A stretch of 64,000 nucleotides of DNA from Butyrivibrio sp. YAB3001 (GCF_900112195.1 NZ_FOKR01000012.1:1-64000); one strand, 5' to 3'; positions 23,974-32,559 are shown, counted from the first letter of the stretch. Notes: a model not told the origin generated them from the letters alone. A program made the numbers and translations.

Positions 23974-24406
23974 GGTGCGTGGAGGGAGAACAAGTGCTAA
24001 AGGTTTTGCTAGCGGTATGGGTTAAATTTTACATTGACAGTTACAATAACTAAGGTTTCAGATTTACATTTGGTTGTCGATGGTTATAGGAAATAGAATC
24101 AGAAAAATATCCGCAAAGAAAACTGAATGTGCAGTATGAACATAATATTAGATATGAAATGCTATTTATATGGTAATATTACCCTAAATATTATCATCAA
24201 ATCAAAATAATAAATAAAACAATACGTAAATATTAAAAAAATATGTACAAAAAGTAAAAAAAGTGCTTAATGATGTCAAAGATTTACATTAATATTTTTG
24301 AGGGAATTGTATATAGTATAAGCAGATAAGGAAAGCACATAGTGGTGTGCGAATTGGTGTGGTGAAGTGGCAATAATTGGGGAATTGCTGAAGGTTCAGC
24401 ACACTG
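23974..24406. other. AT-rich intergenic region before the lipoprotein gene
   Basis: About 430 bases with no gene that I can support. It is strongly AT-rich, especially 24130-24300. A tatagtataa stretch near 24313 could be a -10 region for the lipoprotein/transporter unit, but no convincing -35 box is present. Confidence 0.4.
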
Positions 24407-24970
24407 ATGAAGTGGATGGAAAAAGGTATGAAAATTAGAAATATATTAGCATCAGCAGTTCTGATCGTATCTATCTTTTCTCTTACAGGATGTGGCAAGA
24501 AAACGGAGAGCTGGGCATATGCTCATGAGCCGGGCGAAGAGGTGCTCTCTCTTTATGATAATGGTAAAGCTTTTTACAAAGGCAATGAATATAAATATAC
24601 CAAAGATGACACATATATAACTCTTAAAGATTCCAATGAAACACAAAGTCTTAGATATGTCATGCAGGATGACAAAATGCTTCTATATGAAAAATCCATA
24701 TATCATCTTGAGAGTGGGGACTTGGATGATGGGATTTTTGGTGTATGGACGCAGGAAAATGGGTGGTCGTATCAGTTTTCTGAAGAGGGAAGATTTAGCG
24801 AGGATAATATCTTTTTCGGAAAATACACTGTTGATGAAAAAGAGCATTCCATAAGGCTTATGTATGATGACCCGATAGAGGATGCATATCTTTATTACGC
24901 GATAGATGGGGATTCCATGACAATCGAGTATCCGTGGCCTATGGTGGCATACGTGGAAGGAGAAAAGTAA
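24407..24970 (+). CDS. Small secreted lipoprotein, DUF5640-like
   Basis: The product is up to 187 residues. A signal peptide ends in FSLTGC, a clear lipobox, so the mature protein is lipid-anchored outside the membrane. The remainder is beta-rich: a repeat-like strand region (YDNGKAFYKGNEYKY, then KDDTYITL) and a block DDGIFGVWTQENGWSYQFSE resembling lipocalin-like lipoproteins of Clostridia. Function unknown. The start is uncertain between 24407 (aagg 12 bases upstream) and the ATG at 24428, directly before MKIRNILAS. It precedes the binding-protein gene by 55 bases and may be co-transcribed with it. Confidence 0.75.
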   Translation: MKWMEKGMKIRNILASAVLIVSIFSLTGCGKKTESWAYAHEPGEEVLSLYDNGKAFYKGNEYKYTKDDTYITLKDSNETQSLRYVMQDDKMLLYEKSIYHLESGDLDDGIFGVWTQENGWSYQFSEEGRFSEDNIFFGKYTVDEKEHSIRLMYDDPIEDAYLYYAIDGDSMTIEYPWPMVAYVEGEK

Positions 24971-25025
24971 AGAACTGGCAGTTTAACTGCCGAAACAATT
25001 TTTTATAAAAAAGGAGAGGTGTGTT

Positions 25026-26363
25026 ATGAAAATGAAACGTGTTGTTTCAACTGTATTGACGGGTGTAATGGCTCTTTCCATGATCGGTTGTGGAAGTAGT
25101 GAAACGACTTCACAGACCGCATCTACGACTACAGAGACCAAGACAGAGACCACAGCGAAGGTAGAAAGCACAGATGCAGGCCAAGGAGAGCAGATTGACC
25201 TTACGATGTGGTGCATAGCTACAGAGAGCGATTCAAACCGTCATTCCTATGAAGCTGCTATTGCAGATATGAAGGAGAAATATCCTAACATCAACTTCAC
25301 ATGGGAAGCATTTGAGAATCAGTCTTACAAGACAAAGATTAAAGCAGCTGTATCTGCTAACGAAATGCCTGATATCTTCTTTACATGGTCATGCGCATTC
25401 CTTGGCGATTTCGTAGAGGCTGGAAAGGTTTACTGTCTTGACGATGCTTACCAGAACTATAAATCAGAGCTTCCGGAAGTTATGCTTGGAAACTCAACCT
25501 ATGATGGCAAGCACTATGGTGTGCCGCTTACAATGAATATCGTAGGTCTTTTTGCAAATATGGATCTTCTTAAAGAAGTAGGATACGAGGATATCCCAGG
25601 CACATATGATGAGTTCATAGCATGCTGCGATGCTCTTAAGGCTAAGGGAATCATCCCATTTGGATGCGCAGGAAAAGAGACATGGTGTGTAACAGAGTAT
25701 CTTGAGTCAGTTATCGAAAAGAGTGCCGGCGCAGCAACACTTAATGATATTTTCCTTGGAAAGTCAACATGGAACAACAAGGACGTAACAGATGCTGTTA
25801 ACACATTCCAGACACTTGTAAAGAACGGATATTTTGATCCTTCAGGAATCGGACTTACAAATGACGAAGTAAAGAATAACTTTATCGCAGGCAAATATGC
25901 ATTCTATATGAATGGTACATGGAATTGCGCAGACTTTGCATCAAACGAAGAGTTCTTCCCTAAGGTAAAAGTTGGTGAGTTCCCTGTTATCAATGCTGAC
26001 AAGGCTAAGCTTGGACAGCTTATCGGCGGACCTTCAGATACACTTGCAGTTGCAGCTTCTTCTCCAAATGCAGAGAAGGCAGCAGAGTACGCTTTTGAAC
26101 TTGGAAAACTTATCTGCCATTATGGATACCTTGATGGATGCGGACTTCCAGCTTGGACACCTTATGGCGACACAAGCACAGTTAACGCACTTACACAGAA
26201 AGTAGCTGAGATCGTTGCACAGGCTGACTCAATGGTTCTTTTTGGAGATACAGCTATGACAGCAGATTCTGCAAACACATATCTTTCATATGTTGATCAG
26301 GTTTATGGCTGCCTTCTTGATGGCCAGCAGTTTACAGATGGTCTGGCAAAAGATATTCAGTAA
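25026..26363 (+). CDS. Sugar ABC transporter substrate-binding lipoprotein
   Basis: The product is 445 residues of the family 1 extracellular solute-binding type. The signal peptide ends MALSMIGCGSS with a lipobox cysteine, followed by a low-complexity Thr/Ser/Glu linker and the mature domain from about residue 55 (IDLTMWCIATESDSNRHSYE). YKTKIKAAVSANEMPDIFFTWS is the typical family segment. It captures an oligosaccharide or sugar outside the cell and delivers it to the permeases encoded next. An aggagagg site precedes the ATG. The sugar cannot be told from sequence. Confidence 0.9.
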   Translation: MKMKRVVSTVLTGVMALSMIGCGSSETTSQTASTTTETKTETTAKVESTDAGQGEQIDLTMWCIATESDSNRHSYEAAIADMKEKYPNINFTWEAFENQSYKTKIKAAVSANEMPDIFFTWSCAFLGDFVEAGKVYCLDDAYQNYKSELPEVMLGNSTYDGKHYGVPLTMNIVGLFANMDLLKEVGYEDIPGTYDEFIACCDALKAKGIIPFGCAGKETWCVTEYLESVIEKSAGAATLNDIFLGKSTWNNKDVTDAVNTFQTLVKNGYFDPSGIGLTNDEVKNNFIAGKYAFYMNGTWNCADFASNEEFFPKVKVGEFPVINADKAKLGQLIGGPSDTLAVAASSPNAEKAAEYAFELGKLICHYGYLDGCGLPAWTPYGDTSTVNALTQKVAEIVAQADSMVLFGDTAMTADSANTYLSYVDQVYGCLLDGQQFTDGLAKDIQ

Positions 26364-26416
26364 TCAGTTGTTGTTTTTAGTCCCCCTTAATTAATGTTTA
26401 ATAAATCAATGGCAGG

Positions 26417-26446
26417 CGACAAAAGAAATAATTCTTTTGTCGTTTG
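26417..26446 (+). terminator. Hairpin between binding-protein and permease genes
   Basis: cgacaaaagaa (26417-26427) pairs perfectly with ttcttttgtcg (26432-26442), loop ataa, followed by only ttt. Such hairpins often stabilise or partly terminate the message so that more binding protein than permease is made. Confidence 0.6.
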
Positions 26447-26465
26447 CTGTATAAAAGGAAAAACT

Positions 26466-27380
26466 ATGTCTGCTAATGGTATGGATAAAGAAAAAAGAAA
26501 AAGAAGAGTGCATGATGGAATAGCAATATTCGTTTTTTTGCTTCCTGCGCTGCTTCTTTTCATAAGCATCCTGATCGCTCCTATTGCGGTGTCTGTCTAT
26601 AGGAGTATGTATGATTGGAATGGATTTTCAGAAGGAACTTTTATTGGTCTTGATAATTATAAAGAGCTTTTTACCAATGGTTCTATTAAATTCATGGTAT
26701 CCCTGAAGAATTCCATGATACTGGCATTTTTCTCAGTATTTGTGCAGCTTCCGTTTGCACTGCTTCTGGCACTTTTGCTTGGAAGAGCGCCAAAGGGTGA
26801 AAGGTTCTTTTTATCAGTATTTTTCATGCCGGTTCTTATCTCAACTGTAGTAATCGGTCAGCTATGGCTTAAGATTTACAATCCTGATTATGGTCTTTTG
26901 AACAGATTCCTGGATTTTGTTCATCTTGAAAACCTTAAACATGTATGGGTAGGTGAGGTAAAGACAGCGCTTGGAAGTATCATAGTGCCTACCATATGGC
27001 AATATGTTGGCTATCACATGCTTCTTATGTATGCCGGAGTTAAGGGCGTTTCAACTGAGCTAAGAGAAGCAGCGATGCTTGATGGCGCAACTTTCTGGCA
27101 GGTCGACAGATATGTGGTAATTCCAATAATCAAGCCCATCATTCGTGTAAGCGTAATATTTGCGGTGACAGGTTCGCTAAAGACCTATGATCTTGTAAGG
27201 ATTCTTACAGAAGGTGGTCCATTCCAGTCTACAGAAGTGCCCAGTACTTTGCTGGAAAATATGCTGTTCCTAAGAAACAGATATGGAATGGGAAGCACAA
27301 TTTCAGTTATGCTCATAGCTTTATGTTTTGCTTTTGCACTTCTGATAACTGCAGCATTCAGGGAGAAGGATAACTCATGA
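26466..27380 (+). CDS. Sugar ABC transporter permease (MalF/UgpA-like)
   Basis: The product is 304 residues with six predicted membrane segments, the first at AIFVFLLPALLLFISILIAP. The EAAMLDGATFWQVDRYVVIP block is the EAA loop that contacts the ATPase. The ATG at 26466 is chosen because aaagga precedes it at suitable distance; the frame is open to 26394, but the hairpin lies in that extension. Its end overlaps the next gene by 4 bases. No ATPase gene is present, so a shared MsmK/UgpC-type ATPase elsewhere is expected. Confidence 0.92.
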   Translation: MSANGMDKEKRKRRVHDGIAIFVFLLPALLLFISILIAPIAVSVYRSMYDWNGFSEGTFIGLDNYKELFTNGSIKFMVSLKNSMILAFFSVFVQLPFALLLALLLGRAPKGERFFLSVFFMPVLISTVVIGQLWLKIYNPDYGLLNRFLDFVHLENLKHVWVGEVKTALGSIIVPTIWQYVGYHMLLMYAGVKGVSTELREAAMLDGATFWQVDRYVVIPIIKPIIRVSVIFAVTGSLKTYDLVRILTEGGPFQSTEVPSTLLENMLFLRNRYGMGSTISVMLIALCFAFALLITAAFREKDNS

Positions 27381-28198
27381 AAATAAGAAAAACACTCACA
27401 TATATACTTCTGGGATTTTGGGTGGCAGTGAATATTTTTCCAATTTATTTTATGTTCACCTTTTCCCTTAAATCAAATGAAGAAATCTTTGGTCAGAATG
27501 TAATAGGACTACCTAAGCAGTGGCTGTGGTCTAACTTTACAACAGCTCTGAACACAGGAAATATGGCGCTTTACTTCCTGAACAGCATACTAGTTACAGT
27601 GGCATCAATCGTAATATCCATTTTTGCAGCGATGATGGCAACCTACGCTATTACTCGTATAAGATGGAAATTCAGTAAACTTACCAACGCATTCTTTATG
27701 CTTGGTCTTACAATTCCGATTCAGGCATCAATCGTTCCTGTTTACGTTGTGCTTTCAAAACTGCACTGGCTTAACAAATATACTACTCTGATAATTCCAT
27801 ATTCGGCTTTTGCACTTTCCATGGCAATTTTGATATGCACAGGTTTTATGGTTGAAATACCCACAGCCCTTGATGAAGCGGCAAGAATCGACGGCTGCGG
27901 CATCTATGGAACATTTTTTAAGATAATTCTTCCACTTATGAAACCAGCCTATTCAACAGTTGGAGTGTATTCGTTCCTCCAGTGCTGGAATGAGTTTATG
28001 TTTGCAAATGTGTTTATCTCAGATTCAAAGCACAGAACATTGCCTGTTGGTATAAAAGCACTTTCAGGTCAGCACACCACTGACTGGGGCCCAATCGGCG
28101 CAGCCCTTGTCATTGCAACATTTCCAACCCTTATCACATATATCTTCCTAAGCAGAAAGATTCAGGCCAGCTTCATCGCCGGCGCAGTGAAGGGGTGA
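27377..28198 (+). CDS. Sugar ABC transporter permease (MalG/UgpE-like)
   Basis: The product is 273 residues with about six membrane helices. The EAARIDGCGIYGTFFKIILP segment is the EAA loop. It starts in ATGA overlapping the first permease, indicating coupled translation and a heterodimeric permease. It closes the importer unit and is followed by a strong terminator. Confidence 0.92.
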   Translation: MKIRKTLTYILLGFWVAVNIFPIYFMFTFSLKSNEEIFGQNVIGLPKQWLWSNFTTALNTGNMALYFLNSILVTVASIVISIFAAMMATYAITRIRWKFSKLTNAFFMLGLTIPIQASIVPVYVVLSKLHWLNKYTTLIIPYSAFALSMAILICTGFMVEIPTALDEAARIDGCGIYGTFFKIILPLMKPAYSTVGVYSFLQCWNEFMFANVFISDSKHRTLPVGIKALSGQHTTDWGPIGAALVIATFPTLITYIFLSRKIQASFIAGAVKG

Positions 28199-28245
28199 GG
28201 GTTTAATATAGGATTTATTACGGTAAACGCTTTAGTAAATATTTC

Positions 28246-28300
28246 ATAAAACAGCTTCAGATTAGCACTCCAATAAGTGGTTAATCTGGAGCTGTTTTAT
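28246..28300 (+). terminator. Strong terminator of the sugar importer unit
   Basis: A 19-bp stem pairs 28246-28264 (ataaaacagcttcagatta) with 28282-28300, with one G-U, around a smaller inner cact/agtg pairing. The right arm ends gctgttttat, so the T-run is within the stem. It may work in both directions. Confidence 0.8.
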
Positions 28301-28303
28301 GTA

Positions 28304-28542
28304 AGGCGTCGAATATCGAAGGGGTACATTAGGCAGAAACATAATGAATATAAAAAAAGAAACGAGCAACCTTTTCCAGTCCGAAGACCTTACTCAGTAA
28401 AAAACCCATTTCTTGGTTATTATCTTAAAGAGATTTACTTTGGTTGCCAACAATAATTATGAAAATATTTTTGCTAAACCTTAGCGAAAATGATAACCTA
28501 TAGGTATAAATGAGTTATGCTGTCGTTGGTAACTGACAGCTT
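28304..28542. other. Intergenic region before palindromic copy B
   Basis: About 240 bases without a supported gene. It holds a short hairpin gctgtc/gacagc (28519-28540) directly outside the left end of element copy B. I see no confident promoter, although the sensor kinase downstream needs one. Confidence 0.4.
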
Positions 28543-28712
28543 ATGTATGAATTCAGAAATGGGCAGTTCTCGGACGAGCGGGATGATTTACAAAGCAAGA
28601 AATCGAAGGAAGGTCGACTGTTTCGAACAGCGCTGAGAGGAGACCTTCCTTCGATTTAGAGCTTTAGTAAATCACCGCACAGACGAAAACAATCATTTCT
28701 GAATCCATACAT
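28543..28712. repeat. Palindromic MITE-like element, copy B (inverted)
   Basis: This 170-base inverted copy of the element at 23721-23900 has terminal inverted repeats 28543-28561 and 28694-28712 (18 of 19 complementary). The central 16-bp stem is 28600-28615 with 28642-28657. Relative to copy A, one base pair in this stem has changed on both sides (T-A to G-C in copy-A orientation), keeping perfect pairing. It lies upstream of the sensor kinase gene. Confidence 0.85.
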
Positions 28713-28755
28713 GTGCGTCCTACGTCAATGGCACATAACAAGCTTGGGGAAGCTT

Positions 28756-30534
28756 ATGGAGAAGGGTAAATTTATAAGGTATTTGAGAGGGGATTCAGTG
28801 GGGGATTCGCTTTCTTTTGGACTAAAGAAAGTCATTTTGGGGATAGTTCTTGTTGTAATTCTTTCCTTTACACTTTCCACCTTTATAATTGCAGAAAAAG
28901 AAAAAATTGAGTATTCAAAGCGTGAATCAGAAAACGTACTTCGAACCCTGTCAAGCAATATTGCCACTGATATGGAAAGATATGCAGAACTTTCAAGACT
29001 TATCATGACGGAAGACAGGCTGGTCAATTTCCTTAGGGCTGATGCCAGGTCAGTTGATATCAGCATGATAAATGACGCCAGATACGGAGTTATGGATATC
29101 CTTAATGTTACAGAGGGCGTGGATACTGTCATGGTTTTCAGGGAAGATATGATAATGCTGATAACCAACAGGTTTACGTATAGATTTGATTATGACCTGA
29201 TGCAGGCCGATGACTGGCGAACTGATATTTACGCCGGAAAGGGAAAAGCAGTTATTTCCTTAAATTCCAACAATATTGCCTTCAAAGCTGATAATAGACC
29301 GATGGTGACAATTGGAAGGGCAATCTATGACATCGATACCCAGAAAAGAACAGGTCTTATGCTTATGAATGTATCTGCAGGCATTTTTGATAAGATGCTG
29401 GGGCAGCTTCGATATAACGATATTTGTATCCTTGGTGAAGATGGGACATTTCTTGCCGGAAACAGAGACTATGCGGAGTATTTCAGTGCTTTTTCTGATA
29501 AAAAAGAAGTTTTTCACAAAAAAGTGTTTGTAAATAAAAGAAGAGCTCTTTTATCAGGGTGCAGTGTTGGGAATCTTCCAATTATGATAGTGCGAGTATC
29601 GCCAATGGGAGTAAAGGGAATTCCCTTCAGGGTTATGTGCGTCCTTTTATTCCTCCTTATCGTGTCAGTTGGACTTGCTGTTTTCACAGGTTCTTTTATC
29701 AGAAAAAACATAACAGATCCGGTGTTCAAATTATCTGAGCTTATGGAAAAAAACAGGCAGTCAGGGCAACTTTTAAAGATAGATGCCAAGATGCCTAACA
29801 GCGAGTTTATGATGCTTGAGGGCGATTACAACAATATGATCGACCACGTAAACGAGCTTATTGACAGGCTTATGGAAAAAGAAAAAATCCTACAGAAGGC
29901 GGAAATGCGAGTATTGCAGGAACAGATAAAACCGCACTTTTTGTATAATTCGCTTGAGACTATCGGGTTTATGGCACTTGAGGCAGGGGCTGACAACGTG
30001 CATGATGCGGTGGAAACTTTGGGGAGTTTTTATCGCAATTTCTTAAGTAAAGGCGGAAGGGAAATCCCGCTTTCTACAGAGGTAAGGATTGTTAAAGATT
30101 ATCTGTCTCTTCAGAAACTTCGCTATGGTGAGATATTAGAGGATGAGTACGATATCGAAGAGGGCACAGAAAAGCTTATAGTACCAAAACTTATTTTGCA
30201 GCCACTCGTTGAGAACAGTATTTATCACGGAATCAGGCTTAAAGGGGAAAAGGGAATTATCAAGATAAAGTCTTTTCTCGAGGAAAAGAATCTTCATATC
30301 ATCGTGCGTGACACCGGCGTTGGAATGAGTCAGGAGGATATAAAGAGAATTCTTTCAACTGACAGTGAGCATAGAAAATCAGATGATTCTGAGAGTTTTG
30401 GATTGTGGGGAACAATCGAGAGAATCAGGTTTTATTGCGGAAGAGATGATGTGGTTCAGATACGAAGTGAAATTGGGGAATATACGGAAATCGAAATACT
30501 GATACCAGCTGAGATATCCGGAAGTAAAGTGTGA
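28756..30534 (+). CDS. YesM-like sensor histidine kinase
   Basis: The product is 592 residues. It has a first membrane helix (KVILGIVLVVILSFTLSTFII), an extracellular sensor region of about 240 residues, a second helix (VMCVLLFLLIVSVGLAVFTGSF) and a HAMP-like linker. The kinase core is of the LytS/YesM type: LQEQIKPHFLYNSLETI with the phosphorylated histidine, LQPLVENSIYHGIR (N box) and VRDTGVGMS (G box). The ATG at 28756 follows gggga. It probably senses a sugar or its bound receptor and acts with the regulator at 30641 on the nearby importer. Confidence 0.9.
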   Translation: MEKGKFIRYLRGDSVGDSLSFGLKKVILGIVLVVILSFTLSTFIIAEKEKIEYSKRESENVLRTLSSNIATDMERYAELSRLIMTEDRLVNFLRADARSVDISMINDARYGVMDILNVTEGVDTVMVFREDMIMLITNRFTYRFDYDLMQADDWRTDIYAGKGKAVISLNSNNIAFKADNRPMVTIGRAIYDIDTQKRTGLMLMNVSAGIFDKMLGQLRYNDICILGEDGTFLAGNRDYAEYFSAFSDKKEVFHKKVFVNKRRALLSGCSVGNLPIMIVRVSPMGVKGIPFRVMCVLLFLLIVSVGLAVFTGSFIRKNITDPVFKLSELMEKNRQSGQLLKIDAKMPNSEFMMLEGDYNNMIDHVNELIDRLMEKEKILQKAEMRVLQEQIKPHFLYNSLETIGFMALEAGADNVHDAVETLGSFYRNFLSKGGREIPLSTEVRIVKDYLSLQKLRYGEILEDEYDIEEGTEKLIVPKLILQPLVENSIYHGIRLKGEKGIIKIKSFLEEKNLHIIVRDTGVGMSQEDIKRILSTDSEHRKSDDSESFGLWGTIERIRFYCGRDDVVQIRSEIGEYTEIEILIPAEISGSKV

Positions 30535-30584
30535 GTGAGTAGAAATCATTGAAGGTGCTAATATGGGTGGCTGACGTCGTTTAC

Positions 30585-30604
30585 CACGTGGAATATTCCA
30601 TGTG
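30585..30604. promoter_or_regulatory. 20-bp dyad between kinase and regulator genes
   Basis: cacgtggaatattccatgtg is palindromic except for one G/T position. It lies about 35 bases before the regulator's start. It could be an operator or a small hairpin; no T-run follows. Confidence 0.35.
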
Positions 30605-30640
30605 AAATAGTGAATGAATAAGGAAATATGGGGGCAAAAA

Positions 30641-31402
30641 ATGGGAAGAGTATACAGGGTTATGATTATTGATGACGAGGAATCTGCAAGAAAGCTGATG
30701 CGAGCAGCTTTTAAGTGGGATGAGCTTGGAATGGAAGTTGTAGGCGAGGCGGCAAGTGGAATAGAGGCAATAAATGTAATAGATGATATCAGGCCGGATA
30801 TAGCATTTGTTGATATCTCAATGCCTTTCATGGATGGAATTGAATTTACAGAGACAGCCACAGAGCGATATCCCAATCTTATTATTATCATCATGACAGC
30901 AATTGATAAGTTCGAATATGCAAGAAAATGCGTAAGTCTTCCTGTCTTTGACTATATGCTTAAGCCTATGGTCAGGGATGAAGTCATAAAGGTATTGCAG
31001 AGGGCAAAGAACAAGCTTGATAGCAGAAAAGATATTGTGGAAAATACAGTGTTGGATAAGGAAAGTGAGGTTTTATCCGAAACTGCATCAACCGAATTGA
31101 TAAAAAAATACGTCAAAGAAAACTTTATGGATTCAAAGCTCAATCTTGCATTCATTGCACAGAATTTTGGCTTTAGTCCAAGCTATCTTTCCCGGAAATT
31201 CAAGCAGGATACCGGAAAGAACTTTGTGGAATACTTAACTGACCTACGAATGAAAAAAGCGTTAAAGTACGCAGAGACAGGCTACAAAATGTACCAGACG
31301 GCAGGAGAGGTCGGAATACCGGATCCCAATTATTTCAGCCGCTGCTTTAAAAAGTACACAGGCATGAGCTATTCTGATTATGTTACTGAAAAAGGGATGT
31401 GA
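30641..31402 (+). CDS. YesN-like response regulator with AraC DNA-binding domain
   Basis: The product is 253 residues. The receiver domain (VMIIDDEESARKLM with acidic pocket DDE, AFVDISMPFMDGIEF with the phosphorylated aspartate, MTAIDK, and the YMLKPM lysine) is complete. The C-terminal about 100 residues are AraC-type (FGFSPSYLSRKFKQDTGKNF, VGIPDPNYFSRCFKKYTGMSY). ggggg (about 30631-30635) precedes the ATG at 30641, which is preferred over one at 30614. It is paired with the kinase just upstream and is a likely activator of the sugar importer. Confidence 0.92.
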   Translation: MGRVYRVMIIDDEESARKLMRAAFKWDELGMEVVGEAASGIEAINVIDDIRPDIAFVDISMPFMDGIEFTETATERYPNLIIIIMTAIDKFEYARKCVSLPVFDYMLKPMVRDEVIKVLQRAKNKLDSRKDIVENTVLDKESEVLSETASTELIKKYVKENFMDSKLNLAFIAQNFGFSPSYLSRKFKQDTGKNFVEYLTDLRMKKALKYAETGYKMYQTAGEVGIPDPNYFSRCFKKYTGMSYSDYVTEKGM

Positions 31403-31524
31403 CGGTGCATTAGTAAAAACAGTTTCTTATGAGTAAGTAGTGTCTATAAAGTTTGCGTTAAATCGACTCTTGGATAATTGTAAGGCTTGTGGTAGAGTGT
31501 TAATATTATCTTGAAAGAGTAGGT

Positions 31525-32058
31525 ATGAGAAAAGACGAAATAATTAAGGAAGATAATAGCCGGATCGAACAGCAGAACGAAGAAAAAGTAAATCAGATTG
31601 TCGATGACCTTACACTTTTTGATGATGACCTAATGTCATTAGTGTTTGATAAGAATATTCCTGCAACACAGCTTGTACTCAGAATCATTTTCAATCGTGA
31701 TATTGAAGTTATCAGTGTTGAGGGACAGGAGGAACTTAAGAATCCGCTGGTGGGTGGAAGAGATATTACCCTGGATATTCATGCGAAGTCATCAAAGAAT
31801 ATGCATTACAAAGAATTGGCTGAAGGAGTTCATCATTTCAAGGAGACAGAGGAAGGACGTGATATTGTGTGTGAATCAGTAAAGAGATATGCAGAGCAGT
31901 ATGCAGAAGCAGAGGCTGAGACAAGCAGAATCAATACCTTGGTACAGAGTGTAAAGATGCTGATGAAAAACACATCAGTTACGTTAGACCAGGCTTTTAG
32001 TAATCTGGGCATCTCTGACAATGATAGGAAAATCATTTCCAAACAGCTTAAGAAGTAA
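31525..32058 (+). pseudogene. Rpn-like nuclease/transposase protein with internal deletion
   Basis: The product would be 177 residues. The N-terminal part (LTLFDDDLMSLVFDKNIPAT, VLRIIFNRDIEVISVEGQ, NPLVGGRDITLDIHAKSS) matches the start of Rpn/PD-(D/E)XK transposase-like proteins. It then jumps to the later HYKELAEGVHHFKETEEG segment of the same family. The part between, which should carry the (D/E)xK strand (usually YDVEIQ-like) and about 100 residues more, is missing. The deletion is in frame, so a short protein could still be made, but it lacks the catalytic residues. It stands alone and ends at a clear terminator. Confidence 0.65.
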
Positions 32059-32082
32059 CAGGTTAATATCGCAATATCGATG

Positions 32083-32119
32083 AAACTACGCTATCGGGTA
32101 AACGGTGGCGTAGTTTTTT
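32083..32119 (+). terminator. Rho-independent terminator
   Basis: actacgctatcg (32085-32096) pairs with cggtggcgtagt (32103-32114), including two G-U pairs, loop ggtaaa, followed by ttttt. It ends the nuclease-remnant transcript. Confidence 0.88.
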
Positions 32120-32153
32120 GCTATAATTTAGAAGACTGATAATGACAGGAATT

Positions 32154-32224
32154 ATACAAATTCATTTGCCGGTCGTAAGGACATGGAGCACGAAGTGCGG
32201 AATGTTCGTGTGCGAAATCGAGTA
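32154..32224. repeat. Longer copy of the intergenic repeat seen at 6268
   Basis: atacaaattcatttgc and a terminal gcgaaatcga-ta block match the copy at 6268-6303. The extra middle part folds as acat-gga-gcac-gaa-gtgc-gga-atgt (about 32180-32205): two short stems separated by a symmetrical GGA/GGA internal loop. Confidence 0.5.
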
Positions 32225-32241
32225 GGAGTCAGCCTACTCGA
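32218..32241. terminator. Hairpin between convergent genes
   Basis: tcgagtagg (32218-32226) pairs perfectly with cctactcga (32233-32241), loop agtcag. It lies directly past the stop of the minus-strand XRE regulator and could terminate it. The following T-content is poor on both strands. Confidence 0.45.
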
Positions 32242-32244
32242 TTG

Positions 32245-32559
32245 TTAGGAATTCCATATCTTAATAGTCTTTAAAAGCTTTTCTTTTGATGCTTCATCAA
32301 GCTTAGATATTTCACGTAAAAGAGCGTTGTCCAAAGCAGAACTCTTGTATTCGGGTTCGAGCTGGCCTACTAGAGCATCTAATGTAATCCCCATCAACTT
32401 GGCATAATAAATAAGCATTCTAAGTGACATGGCGGTTCTGCCATTTTCTACATTGCTGATATATCCCGGAGTTACATTCATTTCAGTGGCAACCTGGTTT
32501 TGAGTAAGACCAAGGCTGATTCTGTATTCTTTTATCTGATTTCCATAATTTTCATTCAT
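32245..32559 (-). CDS. XRE-family transcriptional regulator
   Basis: The product is 104 residues. The N-terminal 65 residues are a helix-turn-helix: IKEYRISLGLTQNQVATEMN and TPGYISNVENGRTAMSLRML. The rest is a short helical tail. It is transcribed away from a 43-residue gene and a HigBA-like pair, with a perfect palindrome in the shared promoter region that is its probable operator. It probably represses its own and the divergent genes. Confidence 0.88.
   Translation of the reverse strand: MNENYGNQIKEYRISLGLTQNQVATEMNVTPGYISNVENGRTAMSLRMLIYYAKLMGITLDALVGQLEPEYKSSALDNALLREISKLDEASKEKLLKTIKIWNS

Noticed and set aside
28220..28235. LacI/CcpA-type operator at taaacgcttta
   Set aside because: The half-sites do not fit the CRE consensus and the site lies after the permease gene, next to a terminator, where an operator would serve no obvious gene.
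28330..28400. Small leader peptide starting near 28344
   Set aside because: The frame is 18 codons without a ribosome binding site or family match, so it is not supported.
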